A stretch of 41,197 bases of DNA from an uncultured Chitinophaga sp. (GCF_937874145.1 NZ_CALNBI010000025.1:1-41197), one strand, 5' to 3'. Numbered from the stretch's first letter, positions 25,878-34,312 are shown. The notes: generated by a model not told the origin, from the sequence alone. Translations and numbers: made by a program.

Positions 25878-26948
25878 CTACCGGCGAAGAGATAAACGCG
25901 TCATGAGCGGAAAATGTTGCAGTTCTTTCGAGCGGTAAACATTCACCGATTCCACCTGGAAGCTTTTATCGGGCAGGATGTAATCGATCCGCAGGGTGGG
26001 GGAAATGGCTGAAAACGTTCTGCCCAGGCCGAAGCCCCTTTGCAGCCAGGCGTCCTGCAGGCGGCTGCCGCGGACGGTGCGGTAGGTGTAGGAAAGGGGC
26101 ACGTCGTTGAAATCGCCCGCCACGATTACGGGGTATCTCGATTTATTCACTTCCTCCTTCATCACATCCGCCTGCCAGGCGATCAGTTTTTTGGTCTTAC
26201 GGCGCCCGACGTAGGGAAGGAGCGCCCTGCTCAGGTTGTAGAGCTCGTTGGAAAGCTGGTACGACGCGAAGTGGGCCACCAGCAGCGTGGTTGTGTCGCC
26301 GTGCACGTTGAGGCGCAGGCGGAGGAGGTCTTCGTTACGGTTGTAACCGCCTTTGAAATCTATGCTGGCCGTGTCGAGGATCGGAAACCGGGAAAAAACG
26401 ACGGTGCCGTAGAACCAGGTTTTCCAGTTGATGTAATGCGGGACGAAGTAGTGGTAAGGATACCGGCCCCTGGCCGCGATGGTATCGAGGTGATGAGTGA
26501 GGTCGGGGGCGGTATTGGTGTAAAATTCCTGGATGCAGAGGATGTCTGGCGAGGTTTCGGCGAGTACGGTATGGATGCGTTTTACGACCGATGTATCGGT
26601 TTTGTAGAATAGGAGCCCCATGCTGCTGGAGTTGAACGTCATGATGCTGAACGACTTATCGCCGGGTTCCACATCACCGCGGATTCCGCCTACTGCGACG
26701 TAGGGGATCAGCCCGCGGAGAGAAAGGAGGATCGCCACCAGGGGAACTTTCCATTCTTTCCTTTTCGCTGCCAGCCAACCGCCGAGCGCCAGGATGCATA
26801 TAACCAGGAAAACGGGGTACATAGTGCCGGCGAAGCCTATCGGCAGGTAATCTACCGGTCTGAAAAGGGGCAGCCAGGCGGAGGCAACGAGCAAACCTGC
26901 AAAAATGAATGTTCCGATGCGAAGGAGGCGAAGCAGCAATGATTTCAT
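25878..26948 (-). CDS. EEP-family protein, copy 2, with altered final catalytic motif
   Basis: 356 residues with the same architecture as copy 1: three N-terminal membrane helices, then an EEP domain with TFNSSSMG, DILCIQEFYTN, LLVAHFASY, VIVAGDFNDVPLSYTY and RIDYILPDK. The closing SDH motif is replaced: copy 1 reads DLSDHYP and this one KELQHFP, so the Asp that orients the catalytic His is Gln344 while His345 remains. Activity may be reduced or changed. It lies 124 bp upstream of copy 1 on the same strand. Confidence 0.83.
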   Translation of the reverse strand: MKSLLLRLLRIGTFIFAGLLVASAWLPLFRPVDYLPIGFAGTMYPVFLVICILALGGWLAAKRKEWKVPLVAILLSLRGLIPYVAVGGIRGDVEPGDKSFSIMTFNSSSMGLLFYKTDTSVVKRIHTVLAETSPDILCIQEFYTNTAPDLTHHLDTIAARGRYPYHYFVPHYINWKTWFYGTVVFSRFPILDTASIDFKGGYNRNEDLLRLRLNVHGDTTTLLVAHFASYQLSNELYNLSRALLPYVGRRKTKKLIAWQADVMKEEVNKSRYPVIVAGDFNDVPLSYTYRTVRGSRLQDAWLQRGFGLGRTFSAISPTLRIDYILPDKSFQVESVNVYRSKELQHFPLMTRLSLRR

Positions 26949-27022
26949 GACGGGTAACGGGGTATGGGATTGTTTCCATACTAAGATACGTCAGCCGCAG
27001 GGGAATTTCCGTAAAATCTGTG

Positions 27023-27967
27023 TTATTCTTCTTCTCGGCTGGCGCGGATGAGGATTTCGCGGTCTTCCGGGGAGAGGCTTTCCATGCCCTGGTCGTTGAT
27101 TTTGTCGAGGATTTCGTTGACGCGGTGCTCCGGCACATGGCCCACTTTTACGAAGGGCATGGGATTGCGGGAGGGCGGCTCGGGGAAAGTAGCGGCCTCC
27201 GCACTAGCCTTGCGGCTCAACTTTTTTTTTGGATCGAAGTAATGGGTGATGTTGTAGAAGACATCAAAAGCTTTATCGCCGAAGCGGCTGCCGTTTTTAA
27301 ACGCGATCGCCAGCAAAGCGCCTGCAATGGCGCCTCCGGCCATGAACGCCAGGTGGCTGATACTGCCGTCGCCCACGGAAACGGAAGCGAGGTGCAGCAG
27401 GAGGAAGATGCCGAAGAAAATCCACACCGGCACGCCTCCGCGCCAGAGCTGTGGAAACACGCGGAGCCCCGGCGAAAGGAACGTAACGCCCGCCGCCATA
27501 GCCATCACGGCGGCATGTGCGCCCATAATCCCGGTGCCCGCCGTCACCGGTGGAAATACGCCGGGCAACAGGTTGACTGCGGCCATATAAGTAGCATATC
27601 CGGCGAAGCTGCCCAGCACATACACCACGGGGATCTGCTTGTAACCCGCGCGCTGCTGGAGAATGGTGCCGAACACGAAAAGCCAGACCATATTGCTGAA
27701 AATATCCCAGAAATCCATGTGCGCGAACATCGCGGTGAGCAGTGTCCAGGGTTTGGAGAGAAGGGTGGAAGGCGTGGCCGAAACGATCGTGTTGGACAGG
27801 ATGTCGCGCACGAAAGCGGGTTCGCCGTACTCTTCCATGAGATAGATGATCTTGATGAAGTACAGGAGAATGAAAACGGTAATGTTCACTAGCAGAAGCT
27901 GGGTTACCATGTTTTTTTCTTCGCCCAGGGACAGTCCCGGGGTCCGCTCTTTTTCTGCTACTTCCAT
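27023..27967 (-). CDS. Rhomboid-like membrane protein lacking catalytic Ser and His (pseudoprotease)
   Basis: 314 residues from ATG 27967. An in-frame TTG at 27988 lies inside the apparent -7 element, so the internal ATG is preferred. Rhomboid-fold helices are present (PWTLLTAMFAHMDFWDIFSNMVWLFVFG). Where active rhomboids have GASG the sequence reads GAHA (His151 in place of Ser), and where they have AHLGG it reads AFMAGG (Phe209 in place of His). Both residues of the catalytic dyad are thus absent. A soluble C-terminal tail ends LSPEDREILIRASREEE, resembling the DUF6576-like tail of Bacteroidota rhomboids. It sits 39 bp downstream of an intact rhomboid gene. Confidence 0.85.
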   Translation of the reverse strand: MEVAEKERTPGLSLGEEKNMVTQLLLVNITVFILLYFIKIIYLMEEYGEPAFVRDILSNTIVSATPSTLLSKPWTLLTAMFAHMDFWDIFSNMVWLFVFGTILQQRAGYKQIPVVYVLGSFAGYATYMAAVNLLPGVFPPVTAGTGIMGAHAAVMAMAAGVTFLSPGLRVFPQLWRGGVPVWIFFGIFLLLHLASVSVGDGSISHLAFMAGGAIAGALLAIAFKNGSRFGDKAFDVFYNITHYFDPKKKLSRKASAEAATFPEPPSRNPMPFVKVGHVPEHRVNEILDKINDQGMESLSPEDREILIRASREEE

Positions 27968-27985
27968 GGCGCTGGTGTTTGTATG

Positions 27986-27993
27986 CAAAAATA
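27986..27993 (-). promoter_or_regulatory. -7 promoter element of the rhomboid-like gene
   Basis: The minus strand reads TATTTTTG, an exact TAnnTTTG match. A TTG 14 bp upstream (28008-28010) is closer than ideal. It would start transcription just before ATG 27967. Confidence 0.45.
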
Positions 27994-28006
27994 CGATTTT
28001 AAAAGG

Positions 28007-28834
28007 TCAATAACTGCGGGGGCTGCTTCTTTCCCGCCATATCTTCAACAGGATATAAGCGAAAAGCGCGCCGCCCAGGTGCGCGAAATGCGCTACGTTG
28101 TCGCCCGCCTGGTTCTTGAATCCGACATACAATTCCCATAAAATATACCCGCCGATGAAATATTTTACTTTGATCGGGAAGGGGATGGGGATGATGAACA
28201 GATATTGGTTGGGGTACAAATACCCAAATGCGAGCAATACTCCAAAAACCGCACCGGAAGCCCCTACCGTCGGAACATTTCTGTATTGTTCCACAAAAAC
28301 GGAGACGAAATGCCGGGCCTGCCATACCATCTGGTCGGAGTCCGGCGGCAATTGCGACCACGCTTCCACGTAGCTCTGCATCTGGTCCAGGTTGTATTTG
28401 CTGACGATCACCCGGAAATTATCGAGCGTGGGCTGGTCATAAAATTGCTGGGCCAGGTTGGTCAGCTGCATATTTTCGTAGGTGAGCACGGCTTCGTGGC
28501 AAAACGCCGCGCCGAGCCCGCAGATCAGGTAGAAATTGAGGAATCGCTTTGGCCCCCAGCGGTTTTCGAGGGTGGAACCGAACATCCACAGAGCAAACAT
28601 GTTTGAGAAAACATGCAGGAAATTGCTTTCGTCATGCAGGAACAGGTGGGTGATGAACTGGTGCGGCCTGAAATGCTCGGAGCCCCAGTACCGCAGCCCG
28701 AGAAAATCGCTCAGGCTGAAGCCGTACATGCTTTGCAAAGCCACCTGTGCCAGCCAGACTACGACGTTAATGATTAACAAATACTTGATGACCAGGGGTA
28801 ATACCTGGAATCTTCCGGGTCTAAACTCGCTCAT
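28007..28834 (-). CDS. Rhomboid-family intramembrane serine protease
   Basis: 275 residues, about six to seven membrane helices. HLFLHDESNFLHVFSNMFALWMFG matches the conserved rhomboid L1/helix-2 region. Catalytic Ser193 is in GASGAVFG and His252 in AHLGGALFAY, so the dyad is intact. An unusual insertion of about 65 residues (near 118-182) sits between helices before the active-site Ser. Rhomboids cleave substrate transmembrane helices in the membrane. It is 61 bp after rlmD and 39 bp before the inactive paralogue, all on the same strand. Confidence 0.92.
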   Translation of the reverse strand: MSEFRPGRFQVLPLVIKYLLIINVVVWLAQVALQSMYGFSLSDFLGLRYWGSEHFRPHQFITHLFLHDESNFLHVFSNMFALWMFGSTLENRWGPKRFLNFYLICGLGAAFCHEAVLTYENMQLTNLAQQFYDQPTLDNFRVIVSKYNLDQMQSYVEAWSQLPPDSDQMVWQARHFVSVFVEQYRNVPTVGASGAVFGVLLAFGYLYPNQYLFIIPIPFPIKVKYFIGGYILWELYVGFKNQAGDNVAHFAHLGGALFAYILLKIWRERSSPRSY

Positions 28835-28895
28835 GACCGATACTTGTTCGTGATGGTTACTGTCAATCTCATTTCCACACTTCTATCTGCAATAA

Positions 28896-30302
28896 TTAAT
28901 ATTTGCGCTGCAACAGCACTACGTTCTCGATATGGTGGGTGTGGGGGAACATGTCCACCGGCCTCACCCTTTCGATCGTGTATTTTTCGCTCAGCAATGC
29001 GAGGTCGCGCGCCTGCGTGGCGGGGTTGCAGGATACGTACACGATGCGGGGCGCCGCCACTTCCAGCAGTTTGGCCGTCAGTTTTTCGTGCATGCCCGCG
29101 CGCGGAGGGTCGGTGATAATGACGTCCGGCGCGCCGTGGGCGGCGAAAAATGCATCATCCGCAATATCGATCACATCTCCCGCGAAAAATTCCGCGTTGG
29201 CAACGCCGTTGGCGGCCGCATTCTCGCGCGCATCGCTGATCGCTTCGGGAATCAGTTCGATCCCCACCACTTTCTTCGCCTGCCGCGACACGAAAATCCC
29301 GATGCTGCCTGTTCCGCAGTACAAATCGTACACCGTTTCGTTGCCGGTAAGCCCGGCAAATTCTCGGGTTACTTTATATAAGGCCTCGCCCTGGTAGGTG
29401 TTGGTCTGGAAAAACGACTTGGGCCCGATCTTGAACGTAAAGTCTTCCAGCTTCTCTTCTACATAACCCTTGCCAAACCAGATTTTCGGCTCGAGGTCAA
29501 AGATAGTGTCGTTCTTTTTCGGGTTGATGGTATAAAGCAGGGTGCTGATGGCCGGAACCTGCTCGCGCAAGTGGTCGAGGAGGCCTTTCAGGGCTTCGTC
29601 CTCATGGTGCACCACGAGATTGGCCATCACTTCACCGGTGGAGCAGATGCGCAGCACGAGGTTGCGCAGCCAGCCCTGTTGCTGGCGGATATCATAATAA
29701 GACAGGCCATGCTTTTCGGCATAGTCCCGGATGGTATTTTTGATTTGGTTGGCCGGCTCCTCCATGAGGTGGCAGGTGTTGATATCCAGCACTTTGTCGA
29801 AAAGGCGCGGGATGTGGAAGCCTAGGGCGTTGCGGCGGGGAATTTCTTCCCCTTTGGCCGGCATTTCCGCGTCGGTCAGGTATGCTTTATTGGAAAAAGT
29901 GAATTCCAGCTTGTTGCGGTAACGGCGGGTATGCTCCGCGCCGAGAATGGGTTCCAGGGGCGGGAAGCTGAGGTGGCCGATCCGGCGGAGATGGTCTTCT
30001 ACCTGCTGTTGCTTGTAGGCCATTTGTTGTTCGTAAGGCAGCATCTGCCATTTACAACCTCCGCAAAGGCCGAAATGTTCGCAGAAGGGCTCCGTCCGCT
30101 GAGGGGAATAGCTGCGGATGTTCGTGGCCTTGCCTTCGGCCCAGTCCTTTTTGTTCTTCGACAGGCGAACATCCACCACATCGCCGGGCACCACGCCGCC
30201 TTCAATGAATACGACCTTGCCATCGACCCGCGCAAGCGCTTTGCCTTCCGCGGCATAGCCGGTTACGGGCACATTTTCAAGTACTACATTTTTTTTCCTC
30301 AC
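28896..30302 (-). CDS. rlmD: 23S rRNA (uracil-5-)-methyltransferase, RlmD/TrmA family
   Basis: 468 residues starting with GTG 30302. An N-terminal TRAM domain (~1-60) precedes the Fe-S cluster cysteines Cys74, Cys80, Cys83 and Cys177. The SAM-binding motif VYDLYCGTGSIGIF (~324-337), TDPPRAGMH (~398-405) and the catalytic Cys425 in YVSCNPAT follow. It methylates C5 of a uracil in 23S rRNA (U1939 by homology); TrmA-like tRNA specificity cannot be excluded. The -7 element lies 5 bp before the GTG, suggesting a leaderless message. Confidence 0.92.
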   Translation of the reverse strand: MRKKNVVLENVPVTGYAAEGKALARVDGKVVFIEGGVVPGDVVDVRLSKNKKDWAEGKATNIRSYSPQRTEPFCEHFGLCGGCKWQMLPYEQQMAYKQQQVEDHLRRIGHLSFPPLEPILGAEHTRRYRNKLEFTFSNKAYLTDAEMPAKGEEIPRRNALGFHIPRLFDKVLDINTCHLMEEPANQIKNTIRDYAEKHGLSYYDIRQQQGWLRNLVLRICSTGEVMANLVVHHEDEALKGLLDHLREQVPAISTLLYTINPKKNDTIFDLEPKIWFGKGYVEEKLEDFTFKIGPKSFFQTNTYQGEALYKVTREFAGLTGNETVYDLYCGTGSIGIFVSRQAKKVVGIELIPEAISDARENAAANGVANAEFFAGDVIDIADDAFFAAHGAPDVIITDPPRAGMHEKLTAKLLEVAAPRIVYVSCNPATQARDLALLSEKYTIERVRPVDMFPHTHHIENVVLLQRKY

Positions 30303-30307
30303 GGGTG

Positions 30308-30315
30308 CAAAGGTA
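30308..30315 (-). promoter_or_regulatory. -7 promoter element of rlmD
   Basis: The minus strand reads TACCTTTG, an exact TAnnTTTG match, followed by CACCC and the GTG start. Transcription starting about 4-7 nt beyond would give no leader. No clear -33 is seen. Confidence 0.5.
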
Positions 30316-30344
30316 GGACGGTTTTATTTACTTTTATTGTTCCT

Positions 30345-31745
30345 ATGCAAAAACTGCTTTCTCTCCTGCTTGGCTGCCTTTGCAGCGTTTCGTCCCTAAA
30401 CGCGCAGGGTTACCAGATTTCCGTGACGCTCCGGAACGTGCAATCCGGCACGCTTTATCTCGGTCATTACATGGGTAAAACCACGTATGTGATGGATTCC
30501 GCACAGATCAACGCCCAGGGTATGGCAGTGCTGAAAGGCACGGAAACGCTTCCCGGCGGTATTTACCTGATCGTATTGCCCGGAAAGCAGCAGTATTTCG
30601 AGATCCTGCTCGACAAGCAGCAGCGCTTCGCCATCCAGGCCGATCCGGCGGACCTGACGGGGGCCACTTTTACGGGGAGCCCCGACAATACGCTCTTCAG
30701 CGACTACAACGCCTTCATCCGCGAAAATACCCGCGACCTCCAGGCCAGATCAGCCGCCGCCCGCACCGCCGCGGACTCCGCCGCCCTCCGGCCCCTGTCC
30801 GAAGCCTTCGGCAAAAAACTGAACGAATACCGCGCGGACGTCATCACCCGTCACCCCGCATCCCTCCTCGCCAGCCTTTTCAAAGCCATGAAGGAACCGA
30901 AGGTCCAGGCGATCCCCACGGGCCCCGACGGCAAACCCGATTCCACCTATCCATACCGATATTATAAAGCGCATTACTGGGACGATTTCAACCTGGCCGA
31001 CGGCCGCCTGGTGCGCACGCCCATCCTCGAAGCCCGCCTCGAGCGCTATTTCAAGCAACTGGTGGCGCCGCTGCCGGATTCTATAATTGTAGAAGCAGAC
31101 CAGGTGCTCGCCAAAACGAAAAAGGACAAGGAATCTTTCAAGTTCGTTCTCTGGTGGCTCACGCATACTTACGAAACTTCGCCCGTGATGGGGATGGACG
31201 CCGTGTTCGTGCACCTGGTAGAGAAATACTACGTAACCGGAGACGCTTACTGGATCACGCCGGAATATAAGGAGAAGATCATCAGCCGCGCCTATACGAT
31301 CGCGCCGAATCTCATCGGGCAGCAGGCCGCGCCGCTGGAACTGAAAGATACCTCCGCCCGCAACGCTTCGCTGTACAGCATCAAATCCAAATATACCGTC
31401 GTCGTTTTTTGGGACCCCACCTGCGGGCACTGCGTTACGGAAGTGCCGAAACTCGACTCCGCCTGGAAGGCCAGCTGGAAAAATAAAGGCGTTACCATGC
31501 TGGGGGTACGCACCGACGGAACCCGGGAAGAATGGATCAAATTCATCCGCGACCACAAAATGTCCGGCTGGATCCATGCCTGGGACCCCGGGTACACGAC
31601 CAACTACCGTAAAACCTACGACGTATATGCAACACCCGTCGTATATCTCCTCGACGAGCGGAAAAAAATCCTGGCCAAACGCCTCGGCGTAACCCAATTA
31701 GATGAATTCCTGCAACGGGAAGAATCTGGGCTTAACCGAAAATAG
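30345..31745 (+). CDS. TlpA-family thioredoxin-like protein with DUF4369-type N-terminus
   Basis: 466 residues from ATG 30345, with a signal peptide ending near SLNAQG (residues 20-25). The N-terminal ~120 residues look like the Bacteroidota DUF4369 beta-domain (GTLYLGHYMGKTTYVMDSAQ). A helical middle region (DUF5106-like) follows. The C-terminal thioredoxin fold carries VVFWDPTCGHCVTEVP with the redox pair Cys360-Gly-His-Cys363, and YATPVVYLLD with the cis-Pro. It acts in the periplasm as a disulfide reductase; the partner is unknown. The frame is open for 138 codons upstream but that part is antisense to rlmD and lacks a signal peptide. Confidence 0.9.
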   Translation: MQKLLSLLLGCLCSVSSLNAQGYQISVTLRNVQSGTLYLGHYMGKTTYVMDSAQINAQGMAVLKGTETLPGGIYLIVLPGKQQYFEILLDKQQRFAIQADPADLTGATFTGSPDNTLFSDYNAFIRENTRDLQARSAAARTAADSAALRPLSEAFGKKLNEYRADVITRHPASLLASLFKAMKEPKVQAIPTGPDGKPDSTYPYRYYKAHYWDDFNLADGRLVRTPILEARLERYFKQLVAPLPDSIIVEADQVLAKTKKDKESFKFVLWWLTHTYETSPVMGMDAVFVHLVEKYYVTGDAYWITPEYKEKIISRAYTIAPNLIGQQAAPLELKDTSARNASLYSIKSKYTVVVFWDPTCGHCVTEVPKLDSAWKASWKNKGVTMLGVRTDGTREEWIKFIRDHKMSGWIHAWDPGYTTNYRKTYDVYATPVVYLLDERKKILAKRLGVTQLDEFLQREESGLNRK

Positions 31746-31796
31746 GCGCGTGTAATAGGTTGTGCGTCAGGTCATTAAAACGACTTTACTTTGCTT

Positions 31797-31812
31797 TGGC
31801 ACGTTCTTTGGA
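31797..31812 (+). promoter_or_regulatory. Sigma54-like promoter before the first barrel gene
   Basis: TGGCACG-TTCT-TTGG: GG at 31798-31799, 10 bp, GG at 31810-31811. The consensus is TGGCACG-N4-TTGC, so only the last C is off. It is 31 bp before the ATG at 31843. A competing sigma-A-like -7 (TTACTTTG, 31786-31793) lies directly upstream. Confidence 0.35.
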
Positions 31813-31842
31813 ATTCACCAGTCATCACCAAAACTTTAGGTT

Positions 31843-32541
31843 ATGACGAAAAAGATGATGTTAACTTGTGTGGCGATCGGCATGTCGGTTGCTGCAATGG
31901 CCCAGGTCAGAGTAGGTGTAAAGGGCGGTTGGAACGTGGCCAACATTTCCGACGCCAACAGCGGCTCCGTCGACAAAGGCCGCTCTTATAATTCTTTCCA
32001 CATCGGCGCCATCGCGGACATTCCGCTTTCTCCCATTCTCGCACTGCAACCCGGCGTATTTTACTCGGGTAAAGGTACCAAGATCGAAAGGGGAGAAGAG
32101 GGCAGCCTGGCCTACTTCAAAACGACCACCAATCCCAGCTACATAGAAATCCCGGTAAACTTCGTGGGTAAAATCCCCGTTGGCCAGGATACCCGCATCT
32201 TCCTGGGCGCCGGTCCTTACGCGGCATTCGGCGTGGGTGGCAAGAACAAGTATGAGTCTACCGTTGCAGGTGTGAAAACCACTGGCGAAAGCAATATCAA
32301 GTGGGACGACGACACCCCGTTCAACGACGGCGACCCCAACCAGGGTTATGACAAGTACAAAAGATTCGATTACGGCGGTAACCTCCTGGCAGGTGTAGAA
32401 TTCGGGAACTTCCTCGTGTCTGCACAGTACGGGCTTGGGTTTGGTAAAATCCTTTCCGGGACCGACAACAGTTCCGACGATAAAGGAAAGAACCGTGTCT
32501 GGAGCTTTTCTGTAGGTTACCTGCTGGGCCGGAGCAAATAA
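31843..32541 (+). CDS. Outer-membrane beta-barrel protein (PorT-like), copy 1
   Basis: 232 residues with a signal peptide ending AMAQ. The mature protein shows the eight-stranded barrel pattern of the PorT/OMP_b-brl_2 family: VRVGVKGGWNVANIS at the start, LQPGVFYSGKGTKI, YIEIPVNFVGKIP, FLGAGPYAAFGVGG, GVEFGNFLVSAQYGLG and a terminal FSVGYLLGRSK. Such barrels are common in Bacteroidota; function here is unknown. It is the first of three tandem paralogues; a loop with DDDTPFNDGDPNQGYDKY is specific to it. Confidence 0.88.
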   Translation: MTKKMMLTCVAIGMSVAAMAQVRVGVKGGWNVANISDANSGSVDKGRSYNSFHIGAIADIPLSPILALQPGVFYSGKGTKIERGEEGSLAYFKTTTNPSYIEIPVNFVGKIPVGQDTRIFLGAGPYAAFGVGGKNKYESTVAGVKTTGESNIKWDDDTPFNDGDPNQGYDKYKRFDYGGNLLAGVEFGNFLVSAQYGLGFGKILSGTDNSSDDKGKNRVWSFSVGYLLGRSK

Positions 32542-32621
32542 ACAATTTCAACCCTACGGCAGTTTATAGTTAATGCTTTTCATCCGTAAGCAACATTTTC
32601 CTAAAACAACAAAAACATAAC

Positions 32622-33236
32622 ATGAAAAAAGTTCTCTTGTCCGTTGCAGCCATGCTGATGGCAGGCGCCACATTCGCCCAGGTACAATTCGGCGTGGTGG
32701 CAGGACCGCAATTCTCCAGCCAGACGTATAAAATTAACGGCAACAAGGAGACCAGCGACTTATTAACGGGCCTGCGTGCAGGTGTTACCGTGGATCTTCC
32801 GCTGGCAGACGAGTTCTTTATCCAGCCCAGCCTGCTGTATTCCGGCAAAGGCGGCAAGGAGTCAAACGGCAATCTTGAAGGAAAGATGCGCATCCATTAC
32901 CTGGAGCTTCCGGTAAACTTTATGTTCAAACCTGAAGTTGGTGCCGGTAACCTTTACCTTGGTGCGGGACCGTACCTGGCCATGGGCCTGGGTGGCAAGA
33001 TCGAAGGGCAGGCCTGGGGCATCACGGGCAGCCGTGATATCGACTGGGACAATGACATCAAGCGTTTCGACGCCGGCGCCAATCTCCAGTTTGGTTACGA
33101 GTTGCCGCAGGGCCTGAACTTCGGGCTGTATGCGGATCTTGGCCTCGTGAACATCAGTCAGAATGGCAACAGCGACAATTCCCGCCGCAACACTTCTTTT
33201 GGTGTAACGCTGGGTTATAAATTCGCTGGCCGCTAA
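32622..33236 (+). CDS. Outer-membrane beta-barrel protein (PorT-like), copy 2
   Basis: 204 residues, signal peptide ending TFAQ. Same framework as copy 1: VQFGVVAGPQFSSQTY, IQPSLLYSGKGGKES, YLELPVNFMFKPE, YLGAGPYLAMGLGGKI, and a terminal FGVTLGYKFAGR. The loops are shorter. It follows copy 1 by 80 bp and is followed by a terminator. Confidence 0.88.
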   Translation: MKKVLLSVAAMLMAGATFAQVQFGVVAGPQFSSQTYKINGNKETSDLLTGLRAGVTVDLPLADEFFIQPSLLYSGKGGKESNGNLEGKMRIHYLELPVNFMFKPEVGAGNLYLGAGPYLAMGLGGKIEGQAWGITGSRDIDWDNDIKRFDAGANLQFGYELPQGLNFGLYADLGLVNISQNGNSDNSRRNTSFGVTLGYKFAGR

Positions 33237-33263
33237 CGGCCGTTTCATCGCAACCCCGCATAT

Positions 33264-33309
33264 AAAAAGGGTCAGATGTGGACATCTTCATACCTGACCC
33301 TTTCTTTTG
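33264..33309 (+). terminator. Terminator after barrel copy 2
   Basis: AAAGGGTCAG (33266-33275) pairs with CTGACCCTTT (33294-33303), followed by CTTTTGATT. Confidence 0.75.
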
Positions 33310-33310
33310 A

Positions 33311-33324
33311 TTATCAATTGATAA
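33311..33324. promoter_or_regulatory. 14-bp palindrome in the gap before barrel copy 3
   Basis: TTATCAATTGATAA is a perfect palindrome directly after the terminator. The gap (33237-33542) also has a -7-like TACTTTCG at 33421-33428, which would give a leader of about 110 nt. No gene is supported in the gap. Confidence 0.3.
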
Positions 33325-33542
33325 GATTGTCGAGTACGGTTAACCCTCAAAAAATGCCGATTTAAGTTAACAATTGGTTATTACAGATGTTTATACAATG
33401 TGACTCAATCTTCTTTGTATTACTTTCGCGCCTCGATACAAAGGACAGAGAGACGAATTTAGGACCCCTAACCGAATAGACCTCCAATATATTTCGATTA
33501 TGCCAGCCCGTAGGATTCGTCGGCCCTAAAAAACCATTGACT

Positions 33543-34244
33543 ATGAAAAAAGCTTTACTCGTGTGTATGCTATTGTACACGGCCCCGGGAGTATTTGGAC
33601 AAGTGAGTGTAGGAGTACGGGGAGGTTTTAACGCATCTAATATTGAATTCGGCGGCGGAGCCGGAGAAACGATCGGAACAGGTTACATGAAACCGTTGTA
33701 TGGTTGGCATGCAGACCTGATGTTCAACATTCCGTTGGTCAACCGGTTGTATTTGCAGCCTTATATCCGTTATATCCGCAAAGGCGCCACCATCCGCGAC
33801 CAGCCCTGGCTGAAGCCGGAGATACCCGGGCAGTCGGTATCCTGGGGGAGCAGCATGGAGCTGGATTACCTGGAGCTGCCGTTCAACGTGGTTTATAAAT
33901 TACCGGTGGCCCGCGGGTACCTGGTGGGTGGTGTTGGGCCGTACGTGGGGTATGGGCTGAAGGGGAATTATAATTACAGGGTGTTGCGCGACGGTGAGGA
34001 AATAGGGCGCGAAGCGCGGAAGGTCCGGTTTTCGGAAAGCGGGGGCGATGCTTCCACGATCCGGATGCATCCCTGGGAAGTGGGGGCGCATTTGTCCATC
34101 GGATATGAATTCTTCAGCAGTTTCACGATCGCGGCCAATTGCAATATCGGCCTCACCGATATCGACCGGGGCAACGAGGCGCGCAGCCGCAACCAGTACC
34201 TTGGCCTGAGCCTGGGATTCCTGTTCAACAGGGAAGATTATTAA
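33543..34244 (+). CDS. Outer-membrane beta-barrel protein (PorT-like), copy 3
   Basis: 233 residues from ATG 33543 (a TTG two codons earlier is less likely). The signal peptide ends VFGQ. The barrel framework is conserved: VSVGVRGGFNASNIEFGG, LQPYIRYIRKGATIRD, LDYLELPFNVVYKLP, VGGVGPYVGYGLKG, and the terminal YLGLSLGFLFNRED. It is the most diverged of the three and has its own upstream gap, so it is probably transcribed separately. Confidence 0.87.
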   Translation: MKKALLVCMLLYTAPGVFGQVSVGVRGGFNASNIEFGGGAGETIGTGYMKPLYGWHADLMFNIPLVNRLYLQPYIRYIRKGATIRDQPWLKPEIPGQSVSWGSSMELDYLELPFNVVYKLPVARGYLVGGVGPYVGYGLKGNYNYRVLRDGEEIGREARKVRFSESGGDASTIRMHPWEVGAHLSIGYEFFSSFTIAANCNIGLTDIDRGNEARSRNQYLGLSLGFLFNREDY

Positions 34245-34270
34245 TATAGCTTTTGGGACTTGATATAGAA

Positions 34271-34312
34271 AGAAGGGACCTCCGCGCGGGAGGTCCCTTC
34301 TTTTTTATTTTA
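34271..34312 (+). terminator. Terminator after barrel copy 3
   Basis: AGAAGGGACCTCC (34271-34283) pairs perfectly with GGAGGTCCCTTCT (34289-34301), followed by a T-rich run. Confidence 0.88.

Noticed and set aside
29931..30344. 138-codon N-terminal extension of the TlpA-like protein
   Set aside because: It is antisense to rlmD and would bury the clear signal peptide that starts at 30345.
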